Source: Bradyrhizobium sp. CCGE-LA001
Lineage (GTDB): Bacteria; Pseudomonadota; Alphaproteobacteria; Rhizobiales; Xanthobacteraceae
Length of the DNA stretch: 64,000 nt
Assembly: GCF_000296215.2 (NCBI RefSeq)
Contig: NZ_CP013949.1
Span: 5,821,501-5,885,500 of the forward strand
Reading direction: 5' to 3'
A model generated the notes under the pieces. That model did not search any database. It worked only from the letters and a program-made list of their open reading frames with translations, and had not been told where the DNA came from. Positions 50,799 through 59,324 of the stretch are shown here, piece after piece. The first letter of the stretch is position 1, and the number at the start of each line of letters is the position of its first letter. The position numbers and the translations under genes were made by a program.

Positions 50799-51845
50799 AT
50801 GGAGCAGAACAAGGACGCAGCGCGCGCGTACTCCCGGACCGGGCCACTGAGGTGGCTAACGCAATTCGATCGCCGATTGACTCTCGTCAAGGGCCTCTCG
50901 CTGGTGACGGTGCTGAGCAGCCTCCTCGTCGGCTACTTCCAGTATCTGAACTCCTATCGGGAGAAGGTGAGCGCGCACGCCAAGGAGAACATGCAGACCG
51001 CGGCGGAGGCGTTCGACAGCATCGCAACGAAGTTTTCCAAGGTTCAGGCCCTGCAACAGCAGTTGTTTTCCGACTATACGATTGTACTCGATGATCACGC
51101 CGACGCCGACGAACAAGCTCTCGCCGTCAAGAGCGCTCTGGAAAATCTGAAGGGCTATGAAGAGGCCCAACTGGCCTTGTTCGAGACGAGCGCGTTGCTG
51201 GCGCGCAAGGCGCAGATGCACATCGATTGGGCCACGCATTTCAGGCTCAATCCGTATGAGCAGCAAACTCCGACCAGTGATCCGCTCGACCAGACCCTGC
51301 TCCGGGCCTTCGACTTCGATTGCAATCATAACTTGCCGCAATTCGCGCCTGCGAAAGGCGCCGCGACGGCCACCCCGCGCGTGTCCGCCGAGAATGCGTG
51401 CTCGGTGGCCGGGCATAATTGGGATCCGCCCCATTCATATGTCGATATTTGCCCCAAGAACCGGGAAAAGGCCGGGTCCAACGAGTCCGTCACGATTCAC
51501 TGGTTCAGCGCGAAGCATCAGGTGGTGGTGATGCACTATTGTCTTCGCAATCTGCACGAAAAACTGGCGCCGGTGCGCTCCTGGGCCGCGCAGCCCGACG
51601 CAAAGCCCGCGGGGAAGATGTCATCACCAGTCGATCGCGACCGCATTCAGACCGCGCTTGACCTTCAAGCCAGGCGGCTCAACGCCTTCATGAACCTCGC
51701 GACATTCCACATGGACGGAATCCGAGAGGCCTATCGTCCAGACAGCTTCGCCTGCCATGTCCCGATCGTGACGTCCGTGGTCGGTCTCTTCAACGACGCT
51801 TGCAGCCCGATCAAGACGACACCGATCCTCGCCGTCAAGCGTTGA
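50799..51845 (+). CDS. Membrane-anchored Cys-containing protein of unknown function
   Basis: The 348-residue protein has a short cytoplasmic N-terminus, one membrane helix (residues about 30-52) and a long extracytoplasmic part that starts as a coiled coil and contains several Cys (CNHN, CSVAGHNW, CPKN, HYCLRN, FACHV, DACSP) likely paired in disulfides. I recognise no family; a sensor or scaffold role is only a guess. ATG at 50799 follows a GGAGG-like site and replaces a longer frame. Confidence 0.55.
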   Translation: MEQNKDAARAYSRTGPLRWLTQFDRRLTLVKGLSLVTVLSSLLVGYFQYLNSYREKVSAHAKENMQTAAEAFDSIATKFSKVQALQQQLFSDYTIVLDDHADADEQALAVKSALENLKGYEEAQLALFETSALLARKAQMHIDWATHFRLNPYEQQTPTSDPLDQTLLRAFDFDCNHNLPQFAPAKGAATATPRVSAENACSVAGHNWDPPHSYVDICPKNREKAGSNESVTIHWFSAKHQVVVMHYCLRNLHEKLAPVRSWAAQPDAKPAGKMSSPVDRDRIQTALDLQARRLNAFMNLATFHMDGIREAYRPDSFACHVPIVTSVVGLFNDACSPIKTTPILAVKR

Positions 51846-51961
51846 TATCGCGCAAGAATTCAGGACGGTCGACGCTGTAGACCGATGCCAGCCATCGGTG
51901 ATCACGCTGTCATGACCACCTGTTAGCCTCGTCCGGCTCGATCAAATCGGAAGGACAATCC

Positions 51962-52165
51962 ATGGAATTGAAAGCCGGCGATGTCGTGATGCTGAAATCC
52001 GGCGGCCAGCCGCTGACCGTCGCGGAAGTGAAGCAAGACGAGGTGCTCTGCCTCTGGATGGGCATGGAAGGCGATCTGTTCCGCGAGACGCTGCCGCTGG
52101 CGACGCTGGTACAGGTGGAGGAGGAAGACGACGAGGACGACGAAGATGACGACGATGAAGAATAA
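51962..52165 (+). CDS. YodC-like DUF2158 small protein with polyacidic tail
   Basis: The 67-residue product begins MELKAGDVVMLKSGGQPLTV, the DUF2158/YodC-type beta barrel start, and ends with about fifteen consecutive Asp and Glu residues. Function of the family is unknown; the tail could bind basic proteins or metal ions. Confidence 0.8.
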   Translation: MELKAGDVVMLKSGGQPLTVAEVKQDEVLCLWMGMEGDLFRETLPLATLVQVEEEDDEDDEDDDDEE

Positions 52166-52446
52166 GCGCGCCTAGGATCGCATCCTCGCTGGATCGGAGC
52201 GTTCCGCTCCTGAGTTCCCGATGTCCGCTGCTCCGCCAACTCCGGCGCGATAGCGACATTGCTGGACTGTCGGCTAGGGTCATATGCGGGCTTTCGGCCG
52301 TTTCAGCCTTTGGTCCCTTGGCACGCCGCAAGCCGACGTCCGGGCGTAAAGACAGATAGGCGCTAGGTCCATACGCCGACGCCGGCCGAAGCCACCACCA
52401 GGTAAGGGTCACTCAATAACTTCAGCCCAGCACCAGGCTACCATGA

Positions 52447-54213
52447 TCATTCCGGCAGCCCGGCGTGCCGCAATGCTTCCTCCAATCGCGCGAGGTTTGC
52501 GGCATGTCGATGGGGGCCGGCCACATCTTTGTAAGTGGAAACGCGTAGCGTGGGATTCAGCTGCTGCAGCCGCACCACTGCCTTATGTGCCTGCTCTGCC
52601 CGCCCGGCCATTGCATTGCTCATTGCAGCGACACGTAATGCTGATGAAAAGTCCGGATTATCTTGCAATGCCATTGCTGCCCAAACGGCCGCTTCTTCAT
52701 AGTCGCCTAGCATGAAATGTGCATGCGCGACGCCGCTTTGCATTGGCGTGACCCACGGTCCAAGTGGACTTAGGCGCATGGCCCGTGCGAAGCGCTCGAT
52801 CGCTAGTTTCGGCTCCCCAAGGTAGTTTTTCACCCAGCCGCCGTAATACCATGACTCGGCCAAGTTAGAATTTAGCCCCAGGGCCCGATCGATTAAAGCC
52901 GCGCCTCCTTCGAGATCGCGGACAACGTAAGCGATTGCCCATCCGCTGGCGGCGAGCGCGATCGCGTCTCCCTGGCCCAGTTCGATCGCCCGTCGAGCAA
53001 GCATCGTCACTTCAGCAATCTCGTTCACGGTGTTTGAGCTCCAGCCACTGCTTTTGGCATGGGCGTAACAAAAGGCGGCACGACCGTAGGCCGGCGCAAA
53101 ATCTGGGTCGAGATCGATCGCGCTGTGAAAGAGGCGCAATGCCTCGTTGTTCGCTTCTCGACTAGTAAACCGATAGAAACTGGCTAAACCGCGTAGATAA
53201 CTATCATGAGCGTCGAGACTCTCGGTCGGCTTGCGCTTGACACGCTCAATCTCGGCTTTTTCCATTGCCGGCGCGATCGCCCCGACAATACTTCCGGTCA
53301 CCTGATCCTGAAGATCGAAGATGTCGCCGAGCCCGCCATCAAACCGGTTCGCCCACAGATGTGCTCCAGTGGCGGTATCGACGAGCTGTCCCGTGATGCG
53401 CACGCGGTTGGCCGCTTTGCGAACACTCCCTTCTAAGACGTAGCGCACCCCAAGCTCGCGCCCTACCTGCTTCACGTCAACTGCCCGTCCCTTGTAGGTG
53501 AAGCTGGAGCTGCGAGCGATAACGAACAGCGCCTTGAAATGAGATAGCGCGGTGATGATGTCATCGACCATGCCATCGGCAAAGTAGTCCTGATCCGGAT
53601 CACGGCTCATGTTAGTGAACGGTATCACGGCGATAGAAGGCTTGTCTGGCAATGCCAGTACGGGCGTTGCCGATTGCGTCGGCACCCCGAGAGCAGATGC
53701 TGCAATCCGGAAGACATGGACCGGCCGCGCGATGTTCTTGAGCTGCCGCTCTCCCAGATCCTCGAAGGCTAAGTCCAGCTTGTCCCGCACCTGATCGTGC
53801 ACGACTCTGCTTACGCAGACCCCGTTGGATTCGGCGATTCCTTCGAGCCGCGCTGCAACATTGACGCCGTCGCCATAAATATCGTCGTCGTCGATAATGA
53901 TGTCGCCGAGGTTGATGCCAGTACGGAACTGAATGCGATGATGCGCCGGCACGTCGGTATTGCGATCCTGCATCGCGCGCTGGACCTCGACCGCGCATTG
54001 GACAGCCTCGACCACGCTCGGGAATGCGATCAGGAGGCCATCACCAGTCGTCTTGACGATGCGGCCCTGGTGCTCGGCAATCTTCGGGTCGATCAGCTCT
54101 TGACGATGGGTCTTGAGAGCCGCCAAGGTCCCTGTCTCGTCGGCACCCATTAGTCGGCTATAGCCGACAACGTCGGCCGCTACGATGGCGACGAGCTTCC
54201 GGGCCATGCTCAT
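52447..54213 (-). CDS. Class III adenylate cyclase with TolB-like and TPR domains
   Basis: The 588-residue protein has an N-terminal class III nucleotidyl cyclase domain (MARKLVAIVAADVVGYSRLM, TTGDGLLIAFPSV, FRTGINLGDII), then a TolB-N-like region (IAVIPFTNMSRDPDQDYFADGM) and C-terminal TPR repeats. This domain series is common in Bradyrhizobium and gives cyclic AMP under unknown control; no membrane helix was seen. ATG at 54213 is chosen; a start at 54207 (MARKL) is equally plausible and a GTG lies at 54219. Confidence 0.9.
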   Translation of the reverse strand: MSMARKLVAIVAADVVGYSRLMGADETGTLAALKTHRQELIDPKIAEHQGRIVKTTGDGLLIAFPSVVEAVQCAVEVQRAMQDRNTDVPAHHRIQFRTGINLGDIIIDDDDIYGDGVNVAARLEGIAESNGVCVSRVVHDQVRDKLDLAFEDLGERQLKNIARPVHVFRIAASALGVPTQSATPVLALPDKPSIAVIPFTNMSRDPDQDYFADGMVDDIITALSHFKALFVIARSSSFTYKGRAVDVKQVGRELGVRYVLEGSVRKAANRVRITGQLVDTATGAHLWANRFDGGLGDIFDLQDQVTGSIVGAIAPAMEKAEIERVKRKPTESLDAHDSYLRGLASFYRFTSREANNEALRLFHSAIDLDPDFAPAYGRAAFCYAHAKSSGWSSNTVNEIAEVTMLARRAIELGQGDAIALAASGWAIAYVVRDLEGGAALIDRALGLNSNLAESWYYGGWVKNYLGEPKLAIERFARAMRLSPLGPWVTPMQSGVAHAHFMLGDYEEAAVWAAMALQDNPDFSSALRVAAMSNAMAGRAEQAHKAVVRLQQLNPTLRVSTYKDVAGPHRHAANLARLEEALRHAGLPE

Positions 54214-54219
54214 GCCCAC

Positions 54220-54589
54220 TCAGGTTCGAGGGCTTGGAACACCATTCTATCCGACGAACTGCCCACGGTCATCTGGTCCGCAGCGCGCTCAGGAATATGG
54301 GTTTTAAGTCACAAGCCGCGAACAGGTCCGCATTCCATCAGCATCGCCGGAGCGTTGCGCTCGACTGCAAACATCCTGGCCCGGTGAGCCGACGGGGTAG
54401 CGGCTCCGCTTCAACGGCAGCGAAGGGTCAACAGCGGTCGTGGACGCCACCGCTAGGGCGAAGCCCACCATCCGTTGGGAAATGGCTCAAGCACTGTCCA
54501 TTCGATTTGGTTGTCGTTCTCAGCGGGCCTGAGAGCTCCTGCATTTCGGCTTGGTGGCGTGTAGCGACGGAGTCGGACAGACGTGGTGC
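54220..54589. other. Intergenic region of about 370 bp upstream of the cyclase gene
   Basis: No gene with family features was found. It must hold the cyclase promoter on the minus strand. It marks the start of the less GC-rich accessory stretch. Confidence 0.5.
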
Positions 54590-54764
54590 CTAGATCACAA
54601 CCTTGAAGCCGGCGCGAAGCATGGCGTCTAGAGCGCGATACAGGCGCAGCGCGGGTGCTTCGCTCGGCATCTTCGACCAGACCTCGAAGATCTTCCAATT
54701 CCGAGAGCTGAGAGGCAAGCTCGCCAAGTCGTTGGAGATAAATTATTGCGCGAGAGCTTCGCAT
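54590..54764 (-). pseudogene. Possible broken small gene
   Basis: One frame gives MRSSRAIIYLQRLGELASQ and then a poor continuation; the +1 frame gives a coherent end, IFEVWSKMPSEAPALRLYR followed by ALDAMLRAGFKVVI, closing in TAG at 54590-54592. This fits a small hypothetical gene with one frameshift, or two tiny genes. Evidence is only composition. Confidence 0.3.
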
Positions 54765-54945
54765 AAATGTCCTCCACAGTTACAAAAGGCACTCTTAGAA
54801 ATTATCGGGGGCCGGGAAATAATGGTAATCTAACTCGACCGGGAGTTGGCTTTCAATACGTCAGGCTCGTTGCCCCAAACTCCAATCGTCTAGAAGCGGA
54901 CGCCGGATTGGCAGGGCTCCAGGTTGGAAATGACCAACCGTCAAC

Positions 54946-55083
54946 ATGACCGTTACGCCAAGCACCATCCCCGCCGTCTCGAAGCACGTTCCTTGGAACA
55001 AGGGGAAGATCATCGGCGCAAAGCCGCCGCTCCGTCCGAAGCACGTTTGGTCAATCCGAACCAAGCTCCAGGTCGAAGGCCGA
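54946..55083 (+). pseudogene. Truncated tyrosine-type integrase (N-terminal stub)
   Basis: About 46 residues, including VPWNKGKIIGAKPPLRPKHV and WSIRTKLQVEGR, match the start of rhizobial phage-type integrases, which normally continue with RDLALFNLAIDSKLRGCD. Here the match stops at that point and unrelated sequence follows. The catalytic domain with the Arg, His and Tyr residues is gone, so this is a dead remnant of a mobile element. Confidence 0.7.
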
Positions 55084-55244
55084 ATGCGCGCGGGCGGCGC
55101 GGCAGGTCAGCAATGGGCCACTTGCAGACATCGCGCGAGCGGTGTCGAGGCGCCGGGACTTTGCTTTCGGACGACGTGCAGCAAGATCAAACGCCCACCC
55201 TCCAAAGAGGATGGGCGCGTGGTGACTTACGACGTGATGACGTC

Positions 55245-55715
55245 CTACTTCTTCTCGGCGCTGGCTTCCTTAGCTGGAGGCGGCTTCATGCCGACGGTCA
55301 ACTGGCGGATTTTCAAAGCGCCGCCTTCACGTATGTCGACGGCGCCCCAGAACACTGTGACCTTGGTGGCGTCGCCGCTCTTAGGGTCCTTACCGAAGAT
55401 GTCGGTCTCGCCGTTGGCAACGACCAGATCGTTGTTGATGACCGACATGTTGCCGACTCTGATCTCAATATGATCGGTGCCGTTCTTGAAGTTGCTTTCG
55501 TATACGGTCTTAAGATCGGAAAATACACCGCTCGGGTTAATCTGAACCCCGTCCTTTGTATAGAGCGCAGCGACACAGGTCGCGTCTTTCCTGGCGACGC
55601 AGTCGGCGTAGGCGACGGCTAATTTTTCGGCCTCCTGCTTGACCTCATCGGCGAATGCCGGCGCAGAGATGAAAGCGGAAGAACACAATGCCAGGAGCAA
55701 TGAAGGTCGCTTCAT
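55245..55715 (-). CDS. Secreted NTF2-like (SnoaL/SgcJ-type) protein
   Basis: A signal peptide (MKRPSLLLALCSSAFISAPAFA) precedes a 134-residue NTF2-like domain: AEKLAVAYADCVARKDATC, ALYTKDGVQINPSG, VANGETDIFGKDP and VFWGAVDIREGGALKIRQL. Function is likely binding or isomerase-like, in the periplasm. GAGGGGAAG lies before the ATG at 55715, which was chosen over a frame 24 codons longer. Confidence 0.8.
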   Translation of the reverse strand: MKRPSLLLALCSSAFISAPAFADEVKQEAEKLAVAYADCVARKDATCVAALYTKDGVQINPSGVFSDLKTVYESNFKNGTDHIEIRVGNMSVINNDLVVANGETDIFGKDPKSGDATKVTVFWGAVDIREGGALKIRQLTVGMKPPPAKEASAEKK

Positions 55716-56165
55716 GACAACTTCCCCTCTGGTTGTGATGCACAATTGCATCGCGACGTCCTCCTGACGTAGGACGTCGCGTTGCATTTGGCCCGAGGGG
55801 CATTCTTTCGTTAGGCTGTAATACTACCGGCTTGGGAGTATATGCCATTTTGCACCGCTTGGCGCGCCAACATTGATCATCGACGACGGGGACGGGCATT
55901 CCTCCTCCGAGTCAGCATTCTCCAGCGCGAACACCGCGCTCGGAGAATGCGGCGAGTGCGGTCGGGAAAGTCAGGCTAGTTGACGCAAGTGACAATGAAA
56001 GTGTCTCGCTCGACGCGCGCGATTGCCCACTTGTTCTATCCGCCGAGAGAACCTTTTTTAGCCCGGCTGGGACATTTTTGGGTAGTCTGCGATAGCGCTC
56101 GGCTTCGCAAGCTGGGGTCTGAAGGTGAAAGGAAATGAGCTAAACCACAGCAAGGGAGAACAACA
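55716..56165. other. 450-bp intergenic region
   Basis: It separates two divergent genes (55245-55715 and the cupin pseudogene). It contains no recognised repeat. No TTGA-N6-TCAA box was found here. Confidence 0.45.
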
Positions 56166-56505
56166 ATGGATCCCGGGAATAATCTTCGGCCGCCTAGCGA
56201 GCGCACTTATGGCTTGGAGCATGTAGCGGTTGGTTCGGACGTTCGGGTTTCGGCTATGAGTCTTGTTGGTGACGAATGTGTCGCTTGGCACTGGCATACT
56301 CAGATATGCGATTTTCTTTATTCTTGAAGGCACGGCCGTCATCGAAACTCACAATCCGGGCAACGCCGTGCACGTTAATGTCGGTGAGAGATATGACGTT
56401 ATGCCGGGTGTCCCGCATCGTGTCACACCGCTAGACGGAAAAAGATGTCGGCTCATCTTGGTGCAGGGTGTCGGAAAGGCGGATTTTCATCTGGGGCGGC
56501 CTTGA
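56166..56505 (+). pseudogene. Cupin-domain protein gene with frameshift
   Basis: Frame one reads from ATG 56166 (ribosome binding site AGGGAG) to CVAWHWHTQICDFLYS and then a TGA. Frame two continues the cupin fold as LEGTAVIETHNPGNAVHVNV and GERYDVMPGVPHRV to 56505. Joining them restores a complete single-domain cupin with metal-binding His residues in WHWHT and PHRV. The shift lies in a T-rich run near 56310 and could be a real mutation or a sequencing error. Confidence 0.8.
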
Positions 56506-56683
56506 CATCCAATCCTGTTTTGGCGGGAATTCAATTTTCCCTTCGGGTCAAAAGCTGACGCTAGGCGGACAGCAGGGCAAAGTCAGCTTTGGGCCAATCG
56601 CGGACCGATCAATTCACTCCCTTCAAGGGCGGGGACGCAAGCGGCCTAGCGTCACGGCGCCCCCCTCCGGATGCCGTCAAGCT

Positions 56684-56938
56684 TTAATGGTCCGGCTTTT
56701 CGCGCGTGATGACGCCGGTTTTAGGGTCGGCATGAAATTCCATTTTCTGTCCGTTCTTAACGCCTTCGCCCTCCCACTGGCCGTCGTCGGCTTCAAGCTT
56801 GGTGACCTGCGAATAGCCCGACTCCATGACCTTGGCTTTCACTTGCTCCATTGGCATCCAGTCAGGTCCAGGTTGATCTGCTTTCGCTGCCGAACTCAGG
56901 GCAAAGGTACCGAGAACCAGTATCGCGACCAGCTTCAT
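56684..56938 (-). CDS. Secreted PepSY domain protein
   Basis: The 84-residue product has a signal peptide (MKLVAILVLGTFALSSAAKA) and a single PepSY-like unit, MPMEQVKAKVMESGYSQVTK and EADDGQWEGEGVKNGQKMEF. PepSY domains often regulate proteases or bind peptides. A near-perfect ribosome binding site AAGGAGG is seven bases upstream of the ATG, suggesting high expression. No FixK-type box was found in its upstream gap. Confidence 0.88.
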   Translation of the reverse strand: MKLVAILVLGTFALSSAAKADQPGPDWMPMEQVKAKVMESGYSQVTKLEADDGQWEGEGVKNGQKMEFHADPKTGVITREKPDH

Positions 56939-57216
56939 GACGAACCTCCTTTTGGGTGAGAGCTCCTCAACCGGAGCCCTGAAGTAGAGTTCCTCTTTGA
57001 GTATGCGTCAGTGCGACGCAAAGGGTGAACGTCCGGTCTGGGCCCAAAAGGCGACATTCGCGCAATGAACGGACGCCGCCAAAAACGGAAATGCTCCTTC
57101 AACCGGACACTGCCGCAGGCTCGACGCTACGGCGGCCTTCTTTGTGCGACATACGACGCTTGGCAGGAATAAGGGCGGCCGTTCCGCCCCGGCTCGTCCA
57201 TGGACGAAGGATCGCG

Positions 57217-57621
57217 CTATTGCTGGGACGCCGGGGTCCGGCCATGCATGAAGGCTTGCATCTCTTCCTGCGTCACTTGGCCGTCCTTATTCCTATCCAT
57301 TGCTTTGAAAATTCGCTCGTGCGCCGCCTGAAACTCCTGCATGGAGATTTGCCCGTCGCCATCGTCCATCAGAGCGAACATCATTCGGAACATCATCGGA
57401 GATCCCGTGGGGCGGCTCATCATGCCGCCCCCCATCATTCCTTGGTCCATCATGCCGCCTTGCCTCATTCCGCCCTGTCCCGTTGTACCGCCCTCTACCT
57501 GACCCATGCCATGGGAATGAGCTTGTGGGTTTGGCTGGGACTGTGCCACTGCATCGATGGAGCTATAGGCCAGCACGAGCGCAGATATCGTGAACCCCAA
57601 AACGCGAACTGTTGTCTTCAT
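57217..57621 (-). CDS. Secreted EF-hand protein
   Basis: After a signal peptide (residues about 1-26) and a Met/Gly-rich segment with GGMMDQGMMGGGMM, the 134-residue protein ends with two EF-hand calcium loops: DDGDGQISMQEF and DRNKDGQVTQEEM. The Met-rich region could also bind copper. GAGGAG is upstream of the ATG. It is the third of four minus-strand genes in the microoxic cluster. Confidence 0.85.
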   Translation of the reverse strand: MKTTVRVLGFTISALVLAYSSIDAVAQSQPNPQAHSHGMGQVEGGTTGQGGMRQGGMMDQGMMGGGMMSRPTGSPMMFRMMFALMDDGDGQISMQEFQAAHERIFKAMDRNKDGQVTQEEMQAFMHGRTPASQQ

Positions 57622-57725
57622 GGGAGTCTCCTCGTTTTCGCGCCAAAGCGCTTTGTCTCTGCCAATGCAGGTCTTTCGAGCGGTGTTCCGTCATCACCAA
57701 CCGACCTCCGTGAAGTTACTCGGGG

Positions 57726-58016
57726 CTAGTTGGCGCGGATACCTCTTTGCCGCGGAACAGTCGCAATCAGTTGCGGCCAGAGATTGAAGAAGAACACAAA
57801 GACGATCGCGACGATCCAGCCATAGATCATGCTGGCGACAAGGCCATAAATGAAGCTCCCGACCGTGATCATTTTGAAACCGGGGAAGACGGTCGGCAGC
57901 AATTCATGACCCTTCAGCTCCGGGAACGCCAGCCAGAGAAGTACGCACAAAGCGTAGACCACCTGAAACAGCATGCAAGTTGCGAACATTGTTCGCGCAT
58001 AAGGGAGGTTGGTCAT
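57726..58016 (-). CDS. Small membrane protein, DUF5676-like
   Basis: The 96-residue product has three hydrophobic helices (MFATCMLFQVVYALCVLLWL, MITVGSFIYGLVASMIYGWI and VAIVFVFFFNLW) and short loops, similar to DUF5676 membrane proteins. Function is unknown. AGGAG lies upstream. The gap to the His-rich gene is 63 bp, so co-transcription is likely. Confidence 0.7.
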   Translation of the reverse strand: MTNLPYARTMFATCMLFQVVYALCVLLWLAFPELKGHELLPTVFPGFKMITVGSFIYGLVASMIYGWIVAIVFVFFFNLWPQLIATVPRQRGIRAN

Positions 58017-58079
58017 GTCAGGTTACTCCTGTACGGCGGACGCAGCATAGGCGAGCCACGCCGTCCGTTCTCATTCAGC

Positions 58080-58328
58080 CTACTTTTTGTCACCCATGTG
58101 ATGGGGCGTGGATGTTGCCGGTCCGCCGGTGTAGTGATGGCCGCCGGACTGGCCGGTGGTTTCCTTTCCGCTAGTTTCTTTCTTGCCCATGTGATGAGGC
58201 ACTTCGGTCTTCGGCCCGCCCTGATAATGGTGACCGCTTTTTTCCGTGTCTTTCGTAGTTTGAGCTATCGCGGGAGCGGCTAGGAGAGAAGCGGTGGCCA
58301 GAACAGCGAAGAAATTCTTGGTAATCAT
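58080..58328 (-). CDS. Secreted His-rich protein with two tandem repeats
   Basis: After a signal peptide (MITKNFFAVLATASLLAAPAIAQ) the 82-residue product carries two copies of a His-rich unit: SGHHYQGGPKTEVPHHMGKK and GGHHYTGGPATSTPHHMGDK. Each has two HH pairs and a Met, a metal-ligand-rich layout for copper, nickel or zinc. No known family was recognised. GGAGG lies before the ATG, and a perfect TTGA-N6-TCAA box is centred 75 bp upstream. Confidence 0.75.
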   Translation of the reverse strand: MITKNFFAVLATASLLAAPAIAQTTKDTEKSGHHYQGGPKTEVPHHMGKKETSGKETTGQSGGHHYTGGPATSTPHHMGDKK

Positions 58329-58396
58329 GGATGTCCTCCGCTTGAGACAGATTGGTTGAAGTCGTTCCCATCAAATCACCCTCCTGAAATCGCGCT

Positions 58397-58410
58397 TTGA
58401 CGCACATCAA
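58397..58410 (-). promoter_or_regulatory. FNR/FixK2 box for the His-rich gene
   Basis: TTGACGCACATCAA is an exact TTGA-N6-TCAA dyad, centred 75 bp upstream of the His-rich gene on the minus strand. A second dyad follows 39 bp away for the divergent gene. Confidence 0.8.
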
Positions 58411-58435
58411 GTGTCGTTGCGGACCGGAACCGCGG

Positions 58436-58449
58436 TTGATTTGCATCAA
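58436..58449 (+). promoter_or_regulatory. FNR/FixK2 box for the DUF2933 operon
   Basis: TTGATTTGCATCAA is an exact TTGA-N6-TCAA dyad, centred about 90 bp before the DUF2933 start on the plus strand. Confidence 0.8.
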
Positions 58450-58531
58450 TGTTATTCATGCGACATCTGCGAGATTGGTTTTGGTGGTTCTGTTGGCCTC
58501 AGGGCAAGCAGGCAATGGGTTGGATACTCCG

Positions 58532-58765
58532 ATGACCTTGCCAGACCATGCTCACAATCAGGCTGGCGCACGCCGAGGCTTGTCGCGCAATTTCCTCATC
58601 ATTCTGGGCCTTTCCGTCATTGCGGCTATCGCGGGAGCGTTGCTGTTCGCCCAGCATCAAGCTCATGTGCTCGGCACTCTGCTCTGGTTGCCCCTCCTGG
58701 CTTGTCCGCTCGTGCATTTCTTCATGCACGGGAGGCATCGTGGAGGTGGCCACCACCACGGTTGA
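58532..58765 (+). CDS. DUF2933 small membrane protein
   Basis: The 77-residue product has two hydrophobic segments, LIILGLSVIAAIAGALLFA and LGTLLWLPLLACPLVHFFM, followed by a His-rich tail HGRHRGGGHHHG, the DUF2933 layout. Such proteins often lie near metal-resistance genes. The tail could bind metal. It begins an operon with the next gene. Confidence 0.8.
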   Translation: MTLPDHAHNQAGARRGLSRNFLIILGLSVIAAIAGALLFAQHQAHVLGTLLWLPLLACPLVHFFMHGRHRGGGHHHG

Positions 58766-58778
58766 GATGGGGAGCCGA

Positions 58779-59228
58779 ATGCGTAGCAAGGAAGTCGGCT
58801 GGCCTTTCTCTTCGATCCTTCTGGGTCTTTCCGGCATTATCCTGATCGCGGTCGGCTGCTACTTCCTTTTCCTTCGCCCCGCATTACTCCCGGAGGACAT
58901 CCGCTACATGAACCTCAGTTCGGCCGAGTTGCAGTCTCTCGGCCCGAAATTGGCATTGTGGCTTACCCATGTATTTCGCGTCATGGGTGGCTACATTATT
59001 GCGACCGGCGTGCTCGCGCTCACTCTGGTCACAACGGCATTTCGCCAAGGTAGCTCTTGGGCCTTGGCTGGTGCCATCGTTGCTGGCGTGGCCTCGATTG
59101 GCTGGATGGCCGCCGTCAACTTCATGATCAACTCGGACTTTAAGTGGGTGCTGCTCGGATTTGCGCTCATCTGGGCTGCAAGCATCGCGGCCTTCGCCGC
59201 GGAAGCTCGCCAGGCCAACCGTCGGTGA
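58779..59228 (+). CDS. Integral membrane protein of unknown function
   Basis: The 149-residue product has four hydrophobic helices and a short soluble loop LPEDIRYMNLSSAELQSLG. ATG at 58779 has GGGAG six bases upstream; an earlier ATG at 58767 is possible. It follows the DUF2933 gene by 13 bases and is probably co-transcribed. Confidence 0.7.
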   Translation: MRSKEVGWPFSSILLGLSGIILIAVGCYFLFLRPALLPEDIRYMNLSSAELQSLGPKLALWLTHVFRVMGGYIIATGVLALTLVTTAFRQGSSWALAGAIVAGVASIGWMAAVNFMINSDFKWVLLGFALIWAASIAAFAAEARQANRR

Positions 59229-59324
59229 TGTCCGATAGGGGTCACTTGCCAACTTGCGACCAAGTATCGACGGACTCAGCCAGGCAGCCAAAAGCGGACC
59301 TTGGCGCGAGCGGATCGCAGCCAC

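Noticed and set aside
50724..50799. Upstream ATG at 50724 for the gene at 50799
   Set aside because: It starts inside an inverted repeat and adds 25 residues unlike a signal or membrane segment; the ATG at 50799 has a better ribosome binding site.
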